A stretch of DNA of 64,000 nt from assembly GCF_014892515.1 (NCBI RefSeq), contig NZ_JADBGR010000107.1, positions 62,001 to 126,000 on the forward strand. Direction: 5' to 3'. Of the stretch, positions 16,949-25,670 are shown in pieces (the stretch's first letter is position 1; each line of letters starts with the position of its first letter). The stretch is from Myceligenerans pegani (GTDB taxonomy: Bacteria > Actinomycetota > Actinomycetes > Actinomycetales > Cellulomonadaceae). A program made the translations under genes and the position numbers. Under the pieces are notes generated by a model. The model made no database searches. It was not told the DNA's origin and saw only the letters and a list, made by a program, of their open reading frames with translations.

Positions 16949-17650
16949 CTAGGCCGCGGATCCCGGACCTCGCCCCTCCCGCTGCGGCCGGGCCCGATCC
17001 CCGCCCAGGCGCCGCGCCAGTTCCGGCACTCCGGCACCGGCGAGTCCGCGGAGGTAGGCGCCACGGCCTGCCATCACCATGACGAGCCCCAGCAACGGAC
17101 CTTCCACCAGAGGCAGGGCGGGGTCGTCGTTCGCGGCGAACGCCGCGTCGGTCGCCCGCAGGCGCAGCCCTTTGATCTGGGACCGGCTGTTCACCGCGTA
17201 GTCACGACCCGCGAAGAACTCCGCCACCCGGGTCAGACCCACGTCCGAGTACGTGTGCTCGATGCCGAGGGGACGGCGAATATCCTCTCCGTGCACGACG
17301 ATCTCCCCCAGCCAGGGGACGGGGTTCCTGGTCGGCATGCGCACGGGCTCGCCGCCCGCGGACCCGAGCGCCGCGAACCGGCGCAGCGTGTCCTGCGGCG
17401 TGGAGCCCCGGAACCGTTCCAACTGCCTGCGGTTGTGCACGGCGGGCCGGAAGCCGGCACGCACGATGCTGCGGATCCAGCCGGCAGCCCCGATGGTCAT
17501 CGCGGACCCGAGGTGCGCCACGACGTCCTCGACGGACCATCCCGCGCACAGCGACTCCTGGATCCAGTCCTCATCCGTCAGGTGCCGCAGATCCTCCGCG
17601 ATCGCCTGCCGCTCCGACCCGATGATCGCCCCGAGCACGTCTCGTTCCAT
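16949..17650 (-). CDS. Maleylpyruvate isomerase-family mycothiol-dependent enzyme
   Basis: 233 residues with the four-helix DinB-like N-domain (LTDEDWIQESLCAGWSVEDVVAHLGS) typical of mycothiol-dependent enzymes, and the diagnostic GEIVVHGEDIRRPLG that supplies metal-binding residues. Members use mycothiol as cofactor or co-substrate, so the host makes mycothiol. TACGGT lies seven bases before the ATG at 17650, supporting this start. The gene ends ten bases before the AraC gene. The reaction cannot be told from sequence. Confidence 0.87.
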   Translation of the reverse strand: MERDVLGAIIGSERQAIAEDLRHLTDEDWIQESLCAGWSVEDVVAHLGSAMTIGAAGWIRSIVRAGFRPAVHNRRQLERFRGSTPQDTLRRFAALGSAGGEPVRMPTRNPVPWLGEIVVHGEDIRRPLGIEHTYSDVGLTRVAEFFAGRDYAVNSRSQIKGLRLRATDAAFAANDDPALPLVEGPLLGLVMVMAGRGAYLRGLAGAGVPELARRLGGDRARPQREGRGPGSAA

Positions 17651-17754
17651 GGCCGTCACCGTATCCCTCGACTCGGACACTCCTGCCCCGTCTCCTCGAT
17701 CCTCCGTCCACGCGCGGCCGTCCCCTCCGAGCCGTCTCCGCCTACGGTGGGGCC

Positions 17755-18405
17755 ATGACCGGCTCCGACCCGCACACCGCCCCCGGCCGCGCGCTGGCCG
17801 TCGCCGACTGGCGGCGGCGCGTCTTCGCCCTGTACGACGACGTCCGCGCGCGGGCGGGCGCGGATCCCGCCGAGGCGCACGCCGCCTGGGTCGCCGGGCG
17901 GGACGAGCTGTTCGCCACGCATCCCGCGTCACCGCTCCTGGACGCGGACCGCACGGGGTTCACCGGGCTGCGCGTGGCACCGTACGACCCGGCGTGGCGC
18001 TTCGAGACGCGGATCGTTCCCGCTCGTGAGCCGAGGCGGCTGGAGGTGCCCACCGGCACGGACGGCGTCGTCCCCTTCGAGCTGCTCGGGGCCGTCGAGT
18101 TGCCGGGCGCCGGATCGCTGGACGTGTGGCGGCTCGCCTCGTACGGCGGCGGGCTGTTCGTCCCGGTGAAGGACGCCCTCGCGGGGCGGCCCGGCGGGAC
18201 GTACGGCGGCGGGCGGTACCTCGTGGACACGATCAAGGGTGCGTGGCTCGGAGAGCCCGGCGACGACGGCGACCGCCTGGTCCTGGACCTCAACTTCGCG
18301 TACAACCCGTCCTGCGCGTACGACCCGGCCTGGGCCTGCCCGCTCGCACAGGCCGGCAACACCCTCGCCGTGCCGGTCCCGGTGGGCGAGCTCATGCCTG
18401 CCTGA
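17755..18405 (+). CDS. DUF1684 family protein
   Basis: 216 residues. The C-terminal signature NPSCAYDPAWACPLAQAGNTLAVPV and the upstream FVPVKDALAG...TYGGGRYL are hallmarks of DUF1684. The two Cys of the signature and nearby Tyr/Asp may bind a ligand or metal; the function is unknown. Leaderless-type start: TACGGT at 17743-17748, six bases before the ATG. It is divergent from the mycothiol enzyme and convergent with the ABC exporter. Confidence 0.88.
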   Translation: MTGSDPHTAPGRALAVADWRRRVFALYDDVRARAGADPAEAHAAWVAGRDELFATHPASPLLDADRTGFTGLRVAPYDPAWRFETRIVPAREPRRLEVPTGTDGVVPFELLGAVELPGAGSLDVWRLASYGGGLFVPVKDALAGRPGGTYGGGRYLVDTIKGAWLGEPGDDGDRLVLDLNFAYNPSCAYDPAWACPLAQAGNTLAVPVPVGELMPA

Positions 18406-18440
18406 GCGCGCGACTCGCGTGGTCGGCGGCTGCCGGGTGG

Positions 18441-20348
18441 TCAGGCCGCGCCGTCGGTCGCGGGCGCGAACTGGGTCCGGTACAGGTCCGCGTACAGCCC
18501 GCCCGCGGCCAGGAGCTCGGCGTGCGTGCCCTGCTCGGCGACGCGCCCGTCGTCGAGCACCACCACGAGGTTCGCGCCGCGGACCGTGGAGAGGCGGTGC
18601 GCGATGACCAGTGAGGTACGGCCCGCGAGCGCCTCGTCGAGCGCGGCCTGGACGGCGGCCTCCGAGGCGGAGTCGAGGTGGGCCGTGGCCTCGTCGAGGA
18701 TGACGACGTCGGGAGCCTTGAGCAGGAGCCGCGCGATGGCGAGACGCTGGCGCTCGCCGCCGGAGAGGCGGTAGCCGCGGTCGCCGACGACGGTCTCGAT
18801 GCCCTGCGGGAGCCGGGACACGAGGTTCCAGATGCGGGCGCGGCGCATCGCCTGTTCGAGGTCGGCGTCGGTGGCGTCGGGCCGGGCGTAGCGGAGGTTG
18901 GCGGCGACGGTGTCGTGGAAGAGGTGGGCCTCCTGGGAGACGACGCCGACCGTGGCCCGCAGGGAGGCGAGCGTGACGCCCCGCAGGTCCTGGCCGGCGA
19001 TCGCCACGCTGCCGGACGTCGGGTCGTACATGCGCGTGACCAGGTGACCGGTGGTGCTCTTGCCGGCGCCGGAGCGGCCCACGAGCGCGACCATGGCGCC
19101 GGCCGGGACGGTGAAGGTGAGATCGCGCAGCGTGTCCGACGCCGGCTCCTGGGCGGGGGCGGCGACGGCCTCGAGGGAGGCGAGCCCGACCTCGTCGGCC
19201 TTCGGGTACCGGAACGTGACGCGGTCGAGGGTGATGCTCACGCCGTGCCGGGCGACGGCGTCGCGGAGGTCGGTGGCGTCGTCGGCGTCGGTGACGGTGG
19301 GCTCGAGGTCGAGGACCTCGAGGACGCGTTCGAAGCTGACGAGTGCGGTCATGATGTCGACCTGCACGTTCGCCATGGCGGTGAGGGGGCCGTAGAGCCG
19401 GTTCAGGTAGGCGGCCATGGCGACGACGACGCCGACGGTGAGGGTGCCGGCGATGGCCTGGAGGCCGCCGAGTCCGTAGACGACAGCGATCGCGAGGGAG
19501 GCCATCGTGGTGAGTCCGACGCGGAACCAGGTGCCCAGGAGCGCGCGCCGGACGCCGATCTCGCGCAGCGCCTCGACCGGGCGGGCGTACTCGGCGGCCT
19601 CGCGGGCCGGGTCGCCGAAGACCTTGGCGAGGTGGGCGCCCGCGACGTTGAAGCGCTCGTTCATGAGCTGGCCGACGTCGGCGCTGAGCTCGTAGGTGCG
19701 GTGGGTGTAGTCGGCGAGGCGGCGCCCGAACCAGCGGGCGGGCAGCACGAACAGCGGCGTGACCAGCAGGGCGAGGAGGGTGAGCTGCCAGGACATGGCG
19801 AACATGGCGGCGAGCGTGAACACGACGGTCAGCGCGTTGGACACGACGGTCTGCAGGGTGGAGGTGAACGCCTGCTGGGCGCCGAGCACGTCGCCGTTGA
19901 GGCGCTGGACGAGCGCGCCGGTGCGCGTGCGGGCGAAGAACGCGAGCGGCATGCGCTGCACGTGGCCGAACACGGCGGTGCGCAGGTCGACGATGAGTCC
20001 CTCGCCGATCCGGGCGGAGACCCAGCGTTCCGCGACGGCGAGTCCGGCGCTCACGAGCGCGAGCCCCGCCGCGCCCGCGGCGAGGGCGACGACGAGGCCG
20101 GAGTCGCCGGCGGCGATGCCGTCGTCGATCAGGTAGCGGAACAGCAGCGGGACGGCGGTGCCCGCGGCGGCGTCGAGCACGAGGAGGATCGCGAAGATCG
20201 CGAGCTGCCCGCGGTAGGGGCGGGCGAACGCGAGGATGCGCCGGACCGTGCCGCGGCCCAGCCGGTGACGCGCCACCGCGCGGTCCTGCATGAAGGCGCG
20301 CATGGTGCTGCCCTGGCCCATGCCGCGCGAGGAGTTGTTCATGGTCAC
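18441..20348 (-). CDS. ABC exporter, fused membrane and ATPase domains
   Basis: 635-residue half-transporter of the MsbA/BmrA type. Six membrane helices fall in residues about 40-330, then the ATPase domain: Walker A GRSGAGKST, Q-loop VVSQE, signature RLSGGERQRLAIARLL, Walker B VVILDEATAHLDS, switch IAHRLSTV. It works as a homo- or heterodimer exporting lipids or drugs; no partner half is adjacent. GTG at 20348 is preceded by TAGCGT with a six-base gap; an ATG lies two codons downstream. Confidence 0.93.
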   Translation of the reverse strand: MTMNNSSRGMGQGSTMRAFMQDRAVARHRLGRGTVRRILAFARPYRGQLAIFAILLVLDAAAGTAVPLLFRYLIDDGIAAGDSGLVVALAAGAAGLALVSAGLAVAERWVSARIGEGLIVDLRTAVFGHVQRMPLAFFARTRTGALVQRLNGDVLGAQQAFTSTLQTVVSNALTVVFTLAAMFAMSWQLTLLALLVTPLFVLPARWFGRRLADYTHRTYELSADVGQLMNERFNVAGAHLAKVFGDPAREAAEYARPVEALREIGVRRALLGTWFRVGLTTMASLAIAVVYGLGGLQAIAGTLTVGVVVAMAAYLNRLYGPLTAMANVQVDIMTALVSFERVLEVLDLEPTVTDADDATDLRDAVARHGVSITLDRVTFRYPKADEVGLASLEAVAAPAQEPASDTLRDLTFTVPAGAMVALVGRSGAGKSTTGHLVTRMYDPTSGSVAIAGQDLRGVTLASLRATVGVVSQEAHLFHDTVAANLRYARPDATDADLEQAMRRARIWNLVSRLPQGIETVVGDRGYRLSGGERQRLAIARLLLKAPDVVILDEATAHLDSASEAAVQAALDEALAGRTSLVIAHRLSTVRGANLVVVLDDGRVAEQGTHAELLAAGGLYADLYRTQFAPATDGAA

Positions 20349-20534
20349 GCGGCAACGCTATGCCGGGGCACTGACATTCCCCGCGACGTGCCGCTCCGCG
20401 GGCCCCAACGGTTCCGGGCCCTCACTCGTGGTGACGGGTAAGGGTGCGGCGGTCCGACCCCCCGTTGCCGCCGCACCCGCCATCCGCCTGCTGCGCCTGT
20501 CGTCGATGTCCGACACCCGGCATAGCCTTCGGTC

Positions 20535-21596
20535 ATGTCCTCACCCGTGGTTCTCTCCCCCGACGCCGCCCGGCGGCTCCGGTTGCGCGCGCAGGGGCTG
20601 GTGGCGCGCCGCGACCTGTCTCCGGCCGAGGTGGTGCGGCGGATGGTCGCGCTGCAGGGGCAGGATCTCCCGGCGGTCCTGCGGGCCATCGCGATCCGGT
20701 GCCGTCCCGGTACGACGCTCGACGACGTCCGCGCCGCGTTCGACTCCGGCGAGCTCGTGCGCGGCTGGACGCAGCGCGGCACGCTCTTCGCCACGACGCC
20801 CCGGGACCTGGCGGCGCTGCTCTCGCTGACGGGCGAACGCGTGCGGCGCAAACTGCGCAAGGTCCACGCCGACGAAGGTCTGGACGACGACGTCGTGCGG
20901 CGGGCTGCGGCCGTGGCGCGGGAGGCGCTGGCCGACGGCGCCGTGTCGCGCGCCACGTTGATGGATCTCTGGCAGCAGGAAGGTGTGCCCACCCAGGGGC
21001 AGCGGGGCTACCACCTCATCGTGATGCTCGCGCTGGACGGCCTGCTGCACTGGGGACCGTTCGCGGGGACGCAGCAGCTCATGGTCGCCACGGCCGGTGC
21101 GCACGCCGTCGACCGGTCCGGGGAGCCCCGCGGGGACCTGCACCGCATCGCCCGCGCCTACTTCGCCACGCGCGGACCGGCCACCGTCGACGACCTCGCC
21201 TGGTGGCTCGGGCTCCCGAAGACACCCGTCCGCGCCACGGTCGCGGAGATCCCGGCTCTCCAGGAGGTCGAGGTCGAGGGCAGGGCGATGCTCATGGCGA
21301 GCGGGGCGGCCGAGCCCGATGCCGAGGCCGCGGGGGTGGCGCTCGTACCGGGTTTCGACGAGATCGTGCTCGGCTACCAGGATCGCGGCCTCGTGGCCTC
21401 GAAGGAGGCGATGCGGACCGTCGTCCCGTTCACGAACGGTGTCTTCCGCCCGGCGGTCCTGCTGGACGGGCGCCTGGTCGGCACCTGGCGCCGCGCCCCG
21501 AAGAAGGACGAGCCACCGTTCGAGCTGATCGACGGAATCCGCGCCCGCGACCGCAAGGCGATCGAGCGGGCGATCGCCACCTGGAAACACGGCTGA
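20535..21596 (+). CDS. AlkZ-like winged-helix protein (HTH_42 family)
   Basis: 353 residues of the winged-helix family PF06224, which includes the DNA glycosylases AlkZ and YcaQ/AlkX that remove alkylated or crosslinked bases. The catalytic Q-x-Q motif is visible as Gln41-Gly-Gln43 in MVALQGQD, followed by the repeated winged-helix segments and the C-terminal beta segment with LVPGFDEIVLGYQDR and FRPAVLLDGRLVGTWRR. TAGCCT at 20523-20528 lies six bases before the ATG (leaderless). It stands alone between convergent and divergent neighbours. DNA repair or self-protection is likely but untested. Confidence 0.85.
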   Translation: MSSPVVLSPDAARRLRLRAQGLVARRDLSPAEVVRRMVALQGQDLPAVLRAIAIRCRPGTTLDDVRAAFDSGELVRGWTQRGTLFATTPRDLAALLSLTGERVRRKLRKVHADEGLDDDVVRRAAAVAREALADGAVSRATLMDLWQQEGVPTQGQRGYHLIVMLALDGLLHWGPFAGTQQLMVATAGAHAVDRSGEPRGDLHRIARAYFATRGPATVDDLAWWLGLPKTPVRATVAEIPALQEVEVEGRAMLMASGAAEPDAEAAGVALVPGFDEIVLGYQDRGLVASKEAMRTVVPFTNGVFRPAVLLDGRLVGTWRRAPKKDEPPFELIDGIRARDRKAIERAIATWKHG

Positions 21597-21608
21597 GCAG
21601 GCGGGCCG

Positions 21609-22517
21609 TCAGGCGACCGAGCGGCCCACCTCGCGGAACGCGTCGAGGACGGTGCGGACCGCCAGGCGTTCGGCCCGGTCCGGGCGCGCCATCGCCACGA
21701 TGTGCCGGCCCGCGGCGATTCCCGCCACCGGGCGGAGCACGAGCCGCGGGTCCGACGTCGTGTACCGCGGCAGCACGGCCACCCGGTCGCCCGCCGCGAC
21801 GAGGGCCTCGATGAGGCGGTTGTCGCGCAGGCGCTGCACCACCGTCAGCGGCAGGCCCGCGGCCGTCTCCACAGCGAGGCGCAGGCTGTCGAACGGGTAG
21901 CCGGCCGGCACGCCGTACCACTCGCAGCCCGCCAGCTCCACCGGGGTGACCTCCCGCCGCACCGCCAGCGGATGCCCCACGCGCATCGCGATGTCCAGCG
22001 GCTCCCGCAGCAGGGCGACCGTGGTGAGGTGCCCGGCGCCCTCGGGCACCTCGGAGGTGAAGCTGTGCCCGACCACGATGTCGTGGTCCGTCACCAGCTC
22101 CGCGTACGTCGTCTCGGCCACGTCCACGTCGGTGCACTCCAGCAGGACGTCCGTCCCGGCCAGCCGCTCCAGCACCCCCGGCAGCAGGACGGCCGCCGCG
22201 CTCGCCAGCATCGCCACCGTGACCGTGCCCGACGGCGCACCCACGTACGCGTCCCACCGCGCCTGGACCCGCGCGACCGCCCGGGCGACGTCGCGCCCGC
22301 CGTCCGCCAGGAGCCGGCCGGCCTCGGTGAGCCGCACCCCCCTGCCGTCCGCCTCGACGAGCCGCACGCCGCCGAGTTCCCGCTGTGCCGTGCGGAGCTG
22401 CTGCGACACCGCGGACGGCGTGCGGAACGTCGCCGCCGCGACGGCGGTCACCGACCCGCGGTCCGCGAGTTCGCGCAACAGGTCCAGGTGCCGCGGGTCG
22501 ACACGACTCAATTCCAT
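21609..22517 (-). CDS. LysR-family transcriptional regulator
   Basis: 302 residues. N-terminal winged helix-turn-helix (LDLLRELADRGSVTAVAAATFRTPSAVSQQLRTA) and a periplasmic-binding-protein-like effector domain (residues about 90-300). TAGGCT lies six bases before the ATG at 22517. Divergent from the EamA transporter with an inverted-repeat operator between; it presumably activates the transporter in response to a metabolite, often an amino acid. Confidence 0.92.
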   Translation of the reverse strand: MELSRVDPRHLDLLRELADRGSVTAVAAATFRTPSAVSQQLRTAQRELGGVRLVEADGRGVRLTEAGRLLADGGRDVARAVARVQARWDAYVGAPSGTVTVAMLASAAAVLLPGVLERLAGTDVLLECTDVDVAETTYAELVTDHDIVVGHSFTSEVPEGAGHLTTVALLREPLDIAMRVGHPLAVRREVTPVELAGCEWYGVPAGYPFDSLRLAVETAAGLPLTVVQRLRDNRLIEALVAAGDRVAVLPRYTTSDPRLVLRPVAGIAAGRHIVAMARPDRAERLAVRTVLDAFREVGRSVA

Positions 22518-22538
22518 GAAGGCAGCCTACAGAGAGAT

Positions 22539-22561
22539 GTAGCAAGTTTCACTTGTCCTAC
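22539..22561. promoter_or_regulatory. LysR operator between regulator and EamA gene
   Basis: GTAGCAAGT (22539-22547), ttc, then ACTTGTCCTAC (22551-22561): an AAGT-N3-ACTT perfect repeat flanked by GTAG and CTAC, unusually AT-rich here. It lies 22 bases from the LysR start and 28 from the transporter start, as expected for a LysR recognition site serving both promoters. Confidence 0.65.
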
Positions 22562-22588
22562 AGAGCAGTCCGGCCGCAGACTCGGGTC

Positions 22589-23536
22589 ATGCCGCTCACC
22601 CACCGCCTGCTGGCTTTCTCGGTCGCCCTGATGTGGGGACTGAACTTCATCGCGATCAACGCCTCCCTGCAGCAGTTCCCGCCGTTCCTGCTCGTCGCGC
22701 TCCGCTTCGCGGTCGTGGCCGTCCCCACGCTCCTCCTCGTCCCCCGGCCACCGGTCCCGGTGAAGTGGCTGATCGGCTACGGCCTCGGGTTCGGCACACT
22801 CCAGTTCCTGTTCCTGTACTGGGGCATGGCGGCCGGCTTCCCGACCGGCCTGGCCTCGCTCGTCCTGCAGTCGTCGGCACCGTTCACGGTGCTGCTGGGC
22901 GCGACGGTGTTCCGCGAGCGCGTCTCGGCCCGTCAGCTCGCCGGGCTCGGCGTGGCCACGGCGGGGCTCGCCGTGGTCGGCTGGCAGCAGGCGCAGGCCG
23001 CCGCGTTCGGCCCGTTCCTCCTCGTGCTCGCCGCCGGGTTCGGCTGGGCGATCGGGAACGTGTCCAACGCCCGCGCGATGGCCGGGGCCGCGCAGCGGCC
23101 GAACCCGCTGCACGTCACGCTCTGGATGTCCGTGGTCCCGCCCGTACCGATGGCGCTGCTGTCGCTGGCCGTCGAGGGCCCGGCGGCGATCGCCCGGTCC
23201 TTCTCGCCCGGACCCGAGCTGCTCCCGGCGCTCGTCGGACTCGCGTACACGGTGGTGATCGGCACGCTCGTCGGGTCGGGGATCTGGACGTGGCTGATGG
23301 GCCGGCACCCGGCGGGGATGGTGGCGCCCTTCTCCATGCTCGTGCCGGTGGTGGGGCTGAGCGCGTCGGCGCTCGTGCTGGGCGAGCAGCTCGGCGTGCT
23401 GCAGCTGGTCGGAGCGGCCCTGGTGATCGCGGGGGTGCTGTGGGGCTCGCGATCCCGTCGCGGCGGCCCGGTCCGGCCCGTCCCCCGGACCCGGAGCGCG
23501 AACGAACCGGCACGAGCCGCGGCCGGCACCCGCTGA
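22589..23536 (+). CDS. EamA-family metabolite/drug exporter
   Basis: 315 residues with ten membrane helices in two five-helix EamA repeats: FSVALMWGLNFIAINASLQQ at the N-terminus and FGWAIGNVSNARAM at the second repeat. Similar to the amino-acid exporters YdcZ/RhaT/EamA. ATG at 22589 follows CAGACT by six bases. The last 25 residues are a polar, basic tail. It is controlled by the divergent LysR regulator (inferred from arrangement). Confidence 0.9.
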   Translation: MPLTHRLLAFSVALMWGLNFIAINASLQQFPPFLLVALRFAVVAVPTLLLVPRPPVPVKWLIGYGLGFGTLQFLFLYWGMAAGFPTGLASLVLQSSAPFTVLLGATVFRERVSARQLAGLGVATAGLAVVGWQQAQAAAFGPFLLVLAAGFGWAIGNVSNARAMAGAAQRPNPLHVTLWMSVVPPVPMALLSLAVEGPAAIARSFSPGPELLPALVGLAYTVVIGTLVGSGIWTWLMGRHPAGMVAPFSMLVPVVGLSASALVLGEQLGVLQLVGAALVIAGVLWGSRSRRGGPVRPVPRTRSANEPARAAAGTR

Positions 23537-23547
23537 CGAGACCGGTT

Positions 23548-23589
23548 GTCGAGGGGTCGATCGGCTGTCCGGGCGGCCGACCTCTCGAC
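23548..23589. terminator. Bidirectional hairpin between convergent genes
   Basis: GTCGAGGGGTCG (23548-23559) pairs with CGACCTCTCGAC (23578-23589), a 12-base stem with one G-T pair and an 18-base loop, just after the EamA stop and before the convergent lipoprotein stop. It lacks a U-tract, as is common in high-GC actinomycetes. Confidence 0.6.
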
Positions 23590-23623
23590 GTCGGGCCGAC
23601 GGCTCGGCGATCGGCCGGCCGCA

Positions 23624-24163
23624 TCACCCGGCGTCGGCCGCGACCTCCCACCACAGGTCGGCAACCATGTCGCCGGTGCCGTCGCCCCGGGCCGTCAGCA
23701 TCACCCGGTACTCGCCGGCGGGCAGCTCCGGAGTGACCAGCCACCAGCCGTCCTCCTGCCGTTCGGCCGGGAGGCTCGTCCAGTCCCCGTCCTCCTCGAT
23801 CATGCCGTCGGCCTCGACATCGTCGGTGGCCAGCACGTCGAACCCGTCCAGGCCCTCAGCCGTGACCTGCACGTGGATCGCCGACGGCGACCCGACGGAC
23901 GGCGGATCCGAGTCGAACCCGTCCACGCACTCGGTCGTGTAGCAGTACGTGTGCGGGCCGAGCTCCAGTTCCTGGCCGTCGTACACGACGCGGAACGGGG
24001 ACGGCCCGCCCTCGCGACCGATCACGTCGTGCGTGGTCGTCACGGTGGGCTCCGGTGCCGACGCGGGCGGAGGAACACTCTGCGCACCGCCGGCGCACCC
24101 CGCGGCCAGGACTCCGGGGAGGATGACGACGAGAACGGCTGAGACGCCGCGGTGTCTGTTCAT
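23624..24163 (-). CDS. Small secreted lipoprotein, function unknown
   Basis: 179 residues. A signal peptide ending in a lipobox (VLAAGC at about residue 24) predicts diacylglyceryl attachment at Cys. The mature part has a Pro/Ser/Thr linker followed by a beta-rich domain containing two Cys (YCYTTECVDGF) that could form a disulfide, and a C-terminal PAGEYRVMLTARGDGT that resembles an immunoglobulin-like fold. CACATT lies six bases before the ATG at 24163. No homologous family recognised. Confidence 0.75.
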   Translation of the reverse strand: MNRHRGVSAVLVVILPGVLAAGCAGGAQSVPPPASAPEPTVTTTHDVIGREGGPSPFRVVYDGQELELGPHTYCYTTECVDGFDSDPPSVGSPSAIHVQVTAEGLDGFDVLATDDVEADGMIEEDGDWTSLPAERQEDGWWLVTPELPAGEYRVMLTARGDGTGDMVADLWWEVAADAG

Positions 24164-24222
24164 ACCCGGAATGTGTCCCCGCACCCGCGAGGATTGCGTC
24201 CTCCGGACGCCGCCCCGGCGCG

Positions 24223-25032
24223 TCAATCCTTCTGCCAGACGGAGACGTGCTTCTCGCTGTCGGCCGTGAACGGCGAGCCGTCCCAGTCCGCCCAGCGGTC
24301 GACGAGCCGCATCCCGGCGATGCGCGCCATCAGGTCCATCTCGGCCGGCCAGGCGTAGCGGAAGGGAACGGAGTAGACGCGCCCGGCGCCGTCGTCGGAC
24401 ACGCGCACGTGGACGGAGCGGAACCGCTGCGTGGCGACGTCGTACTGGTCGAAGCCGACGTATCCGGAGGTCAGCCCCTCGCCCGTGGTCTCCACGGCGA
24501 ACGGGACGGTGTCCTGGCCGGGCGGCAGGCGCCGCAGGCCGGGCACGCCGACCTCGACGAGGAACCGTCCGCCGGGGCGCAGGTGGGCGGCGGCGTTGCG
24601 GAACACGTCGACCTGGCCGTCCTGGGTGGTGACGTTGCTGATCGTGTTGAACACGAGGTAGGCGAGGGCGAACTCGCCGGGGGCGATGTCGCCGTCGGCG
24701 CGCGTCCTGGTCATGTCGCCGATCGTGACGTGGATCCGCTCGGCACCCGGCTTGCCGTCGATGCGGCGGGCCATGGCGCGGCTCAGTTCGATGCCGTGCA
24801 CGGTCGTGCCGCGCGCGGCGAGCGGGGCGGCGATCCGGCCGGTGCCGATCGCGAGTTCGAGGGCGGGGCCGCCCTCGGCCAGGTCGTGGAGCACGTCGAC
24901 CGTGCGGGCGACGACGGCCGGGTCGAACTCGGCGCCGTCGTCGGAGTCGTAGCCGGCCGCGACGGTCTCGCCGAACAGGCCGTCGGCCGGGTCGTCCAGG
25001 GGCTGCTGGTCGCGCTGCGCGTCGTCGTTCAC
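24223..25032 (-). CDS. SAM-dependent class I methyltransferase
   Basis: 269 residues. Motif I is ALELAIGTGRIAAPLA, then VHGIELSRAM (acidic end of strand 2), and a motif-III-like LRPGGRFLVEV. A YAWPAEMDLMARIAGM segment near the C-terminus is common in small-molecule methyltransferases of this group. GTG at 25032 is used because no ATG precedes the fold; TAGGGT lies eight bases before it. Target unknown. Confidence 0.88.
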   Translation of the reverse strand: MNDDAQRDQQPLDDPADGLFGETVAAGYDSDDGAEFDPAVVARTVDVLHDLAEGGPALELAIGTGRIAAPLAARGTTVHGIELSRAMARRIDGKPGAERIHVTIGDMTRTRADGDIAPGEFALAYLVFNTISNVTTQDGQVDVFRNAAAHLRPGGRFLVEVGVPGLRRLPPGQDTVPFAVETTGEGLTSGYVGFDQYDVATQRFRSVHVRVSDDGAGRVYSVPFRYAWPAEMDLMARIAGMRLVDRWADWDGSPFTADSEKHVSVWQKD

Positions 25033-25099
25033 GGAACCCGACCCTAGGCACCCGCGCGGCCGGACGCCCGTCCTTTTTCGACGCCCGTAGCATAGGGTC

Positions 25100-25612
25100 A
25101 TGAACGGTGCGGACCTGCTCGTGGACGCGTTCGGCCGGATCCGCGAGGAGGTGCACGCCGCCGTCGCGGGCCTGACGCCGGACGAGCTCGCGTGGCGCGC
25201 CGACCCCGACGCGAACTCCGTCGCCTGGCTCGTCTGGCACCTCACGCGGGTGCAGGACGACCACGTGGCCGACGTCGCGGGCGTCGACCAGGCCTGGACG
25301 CACCACGGCTGGGCGGACCGCTTCGGCCTCCCGCTCCCGATCCGGGACACCGGCTACGGCCACCGCCGGGAGGAGGTCGCCGCGGTCCGCGCCACCCCGG
25401 ACCTGCTGACCGGCTACCACGACGCCGTCCACGAGCGCACCATCGAGTACGTCTCCGGCCTCACGGACGGCGACCTCGACCGCGTCGTCGACACGTCCTG
25501 GGACCCGCCGGTCACCCTCGGCGTCCGCCTGGTCAGCGTGTTCGACGACGACGCCCAGCACGCCGGCCAGGCGGCCCTCGTACGTGGCATCCTCCTGCGC
25601 CGCCGCGACTGA
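25100..25612 (+). CDS. DUF664/DinB-type mycothiol transferase-like protein
   Basis: 170-residue four-helix bundle with the metal-binding His residues at WHLTRVQDDH and DDDAQHAGQA, as in DinB/DUF664 proteins of actinobacteria, several of which are mycothiol-dependent transferases. TAGCAT at 25088-25093 lies six bases before the ATG, so leaderless. Divergent from the methyltransferase. Substrate unknown; a detoxification role is likely by family. Confidence 0.87.
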   Translation: MNGADLLVDAFGRIREEVHAAVAGLTPDELAWRADPDANSVAWLVWHLTRVQDDHVADVAGVDQAWTHHGWADRFGLPLPIRDTGYGHRREEVAAVRATPDLLTGYHDAVHERTIEYVSGLTDGDLDRVVDTSWDPPVTLGVRLVSVFDDDAQHAGQAALVRGILLRRRD

Positions 25613-25633
25613 CGACGCGGCCCGGCGGGGCAC

Positions 25634-25664
25634 TTGACCTCAACCTCGGTTGATGTTCGAGACT
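25634..25664 (+). promoter_or_regulatory. MerR-type 19-bp-spacer promoter
   Basis: TTGACC (25634-25639) and GAGACT (25659-25664) are separated by exactly 19 bases, filled by the imperfect inverted repeat CCTCAACCTCGGTTGATG. This spacing and a dyad within the spacer are diagnostic of promoters activated by MerR-family regulators. The ATG of the oxidoreductase is six bases after the -10 box. No merR gene lies within this window's neighbourhood. Confidence 0.7.
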
Positions 25665-25670
25665 CCTCGC

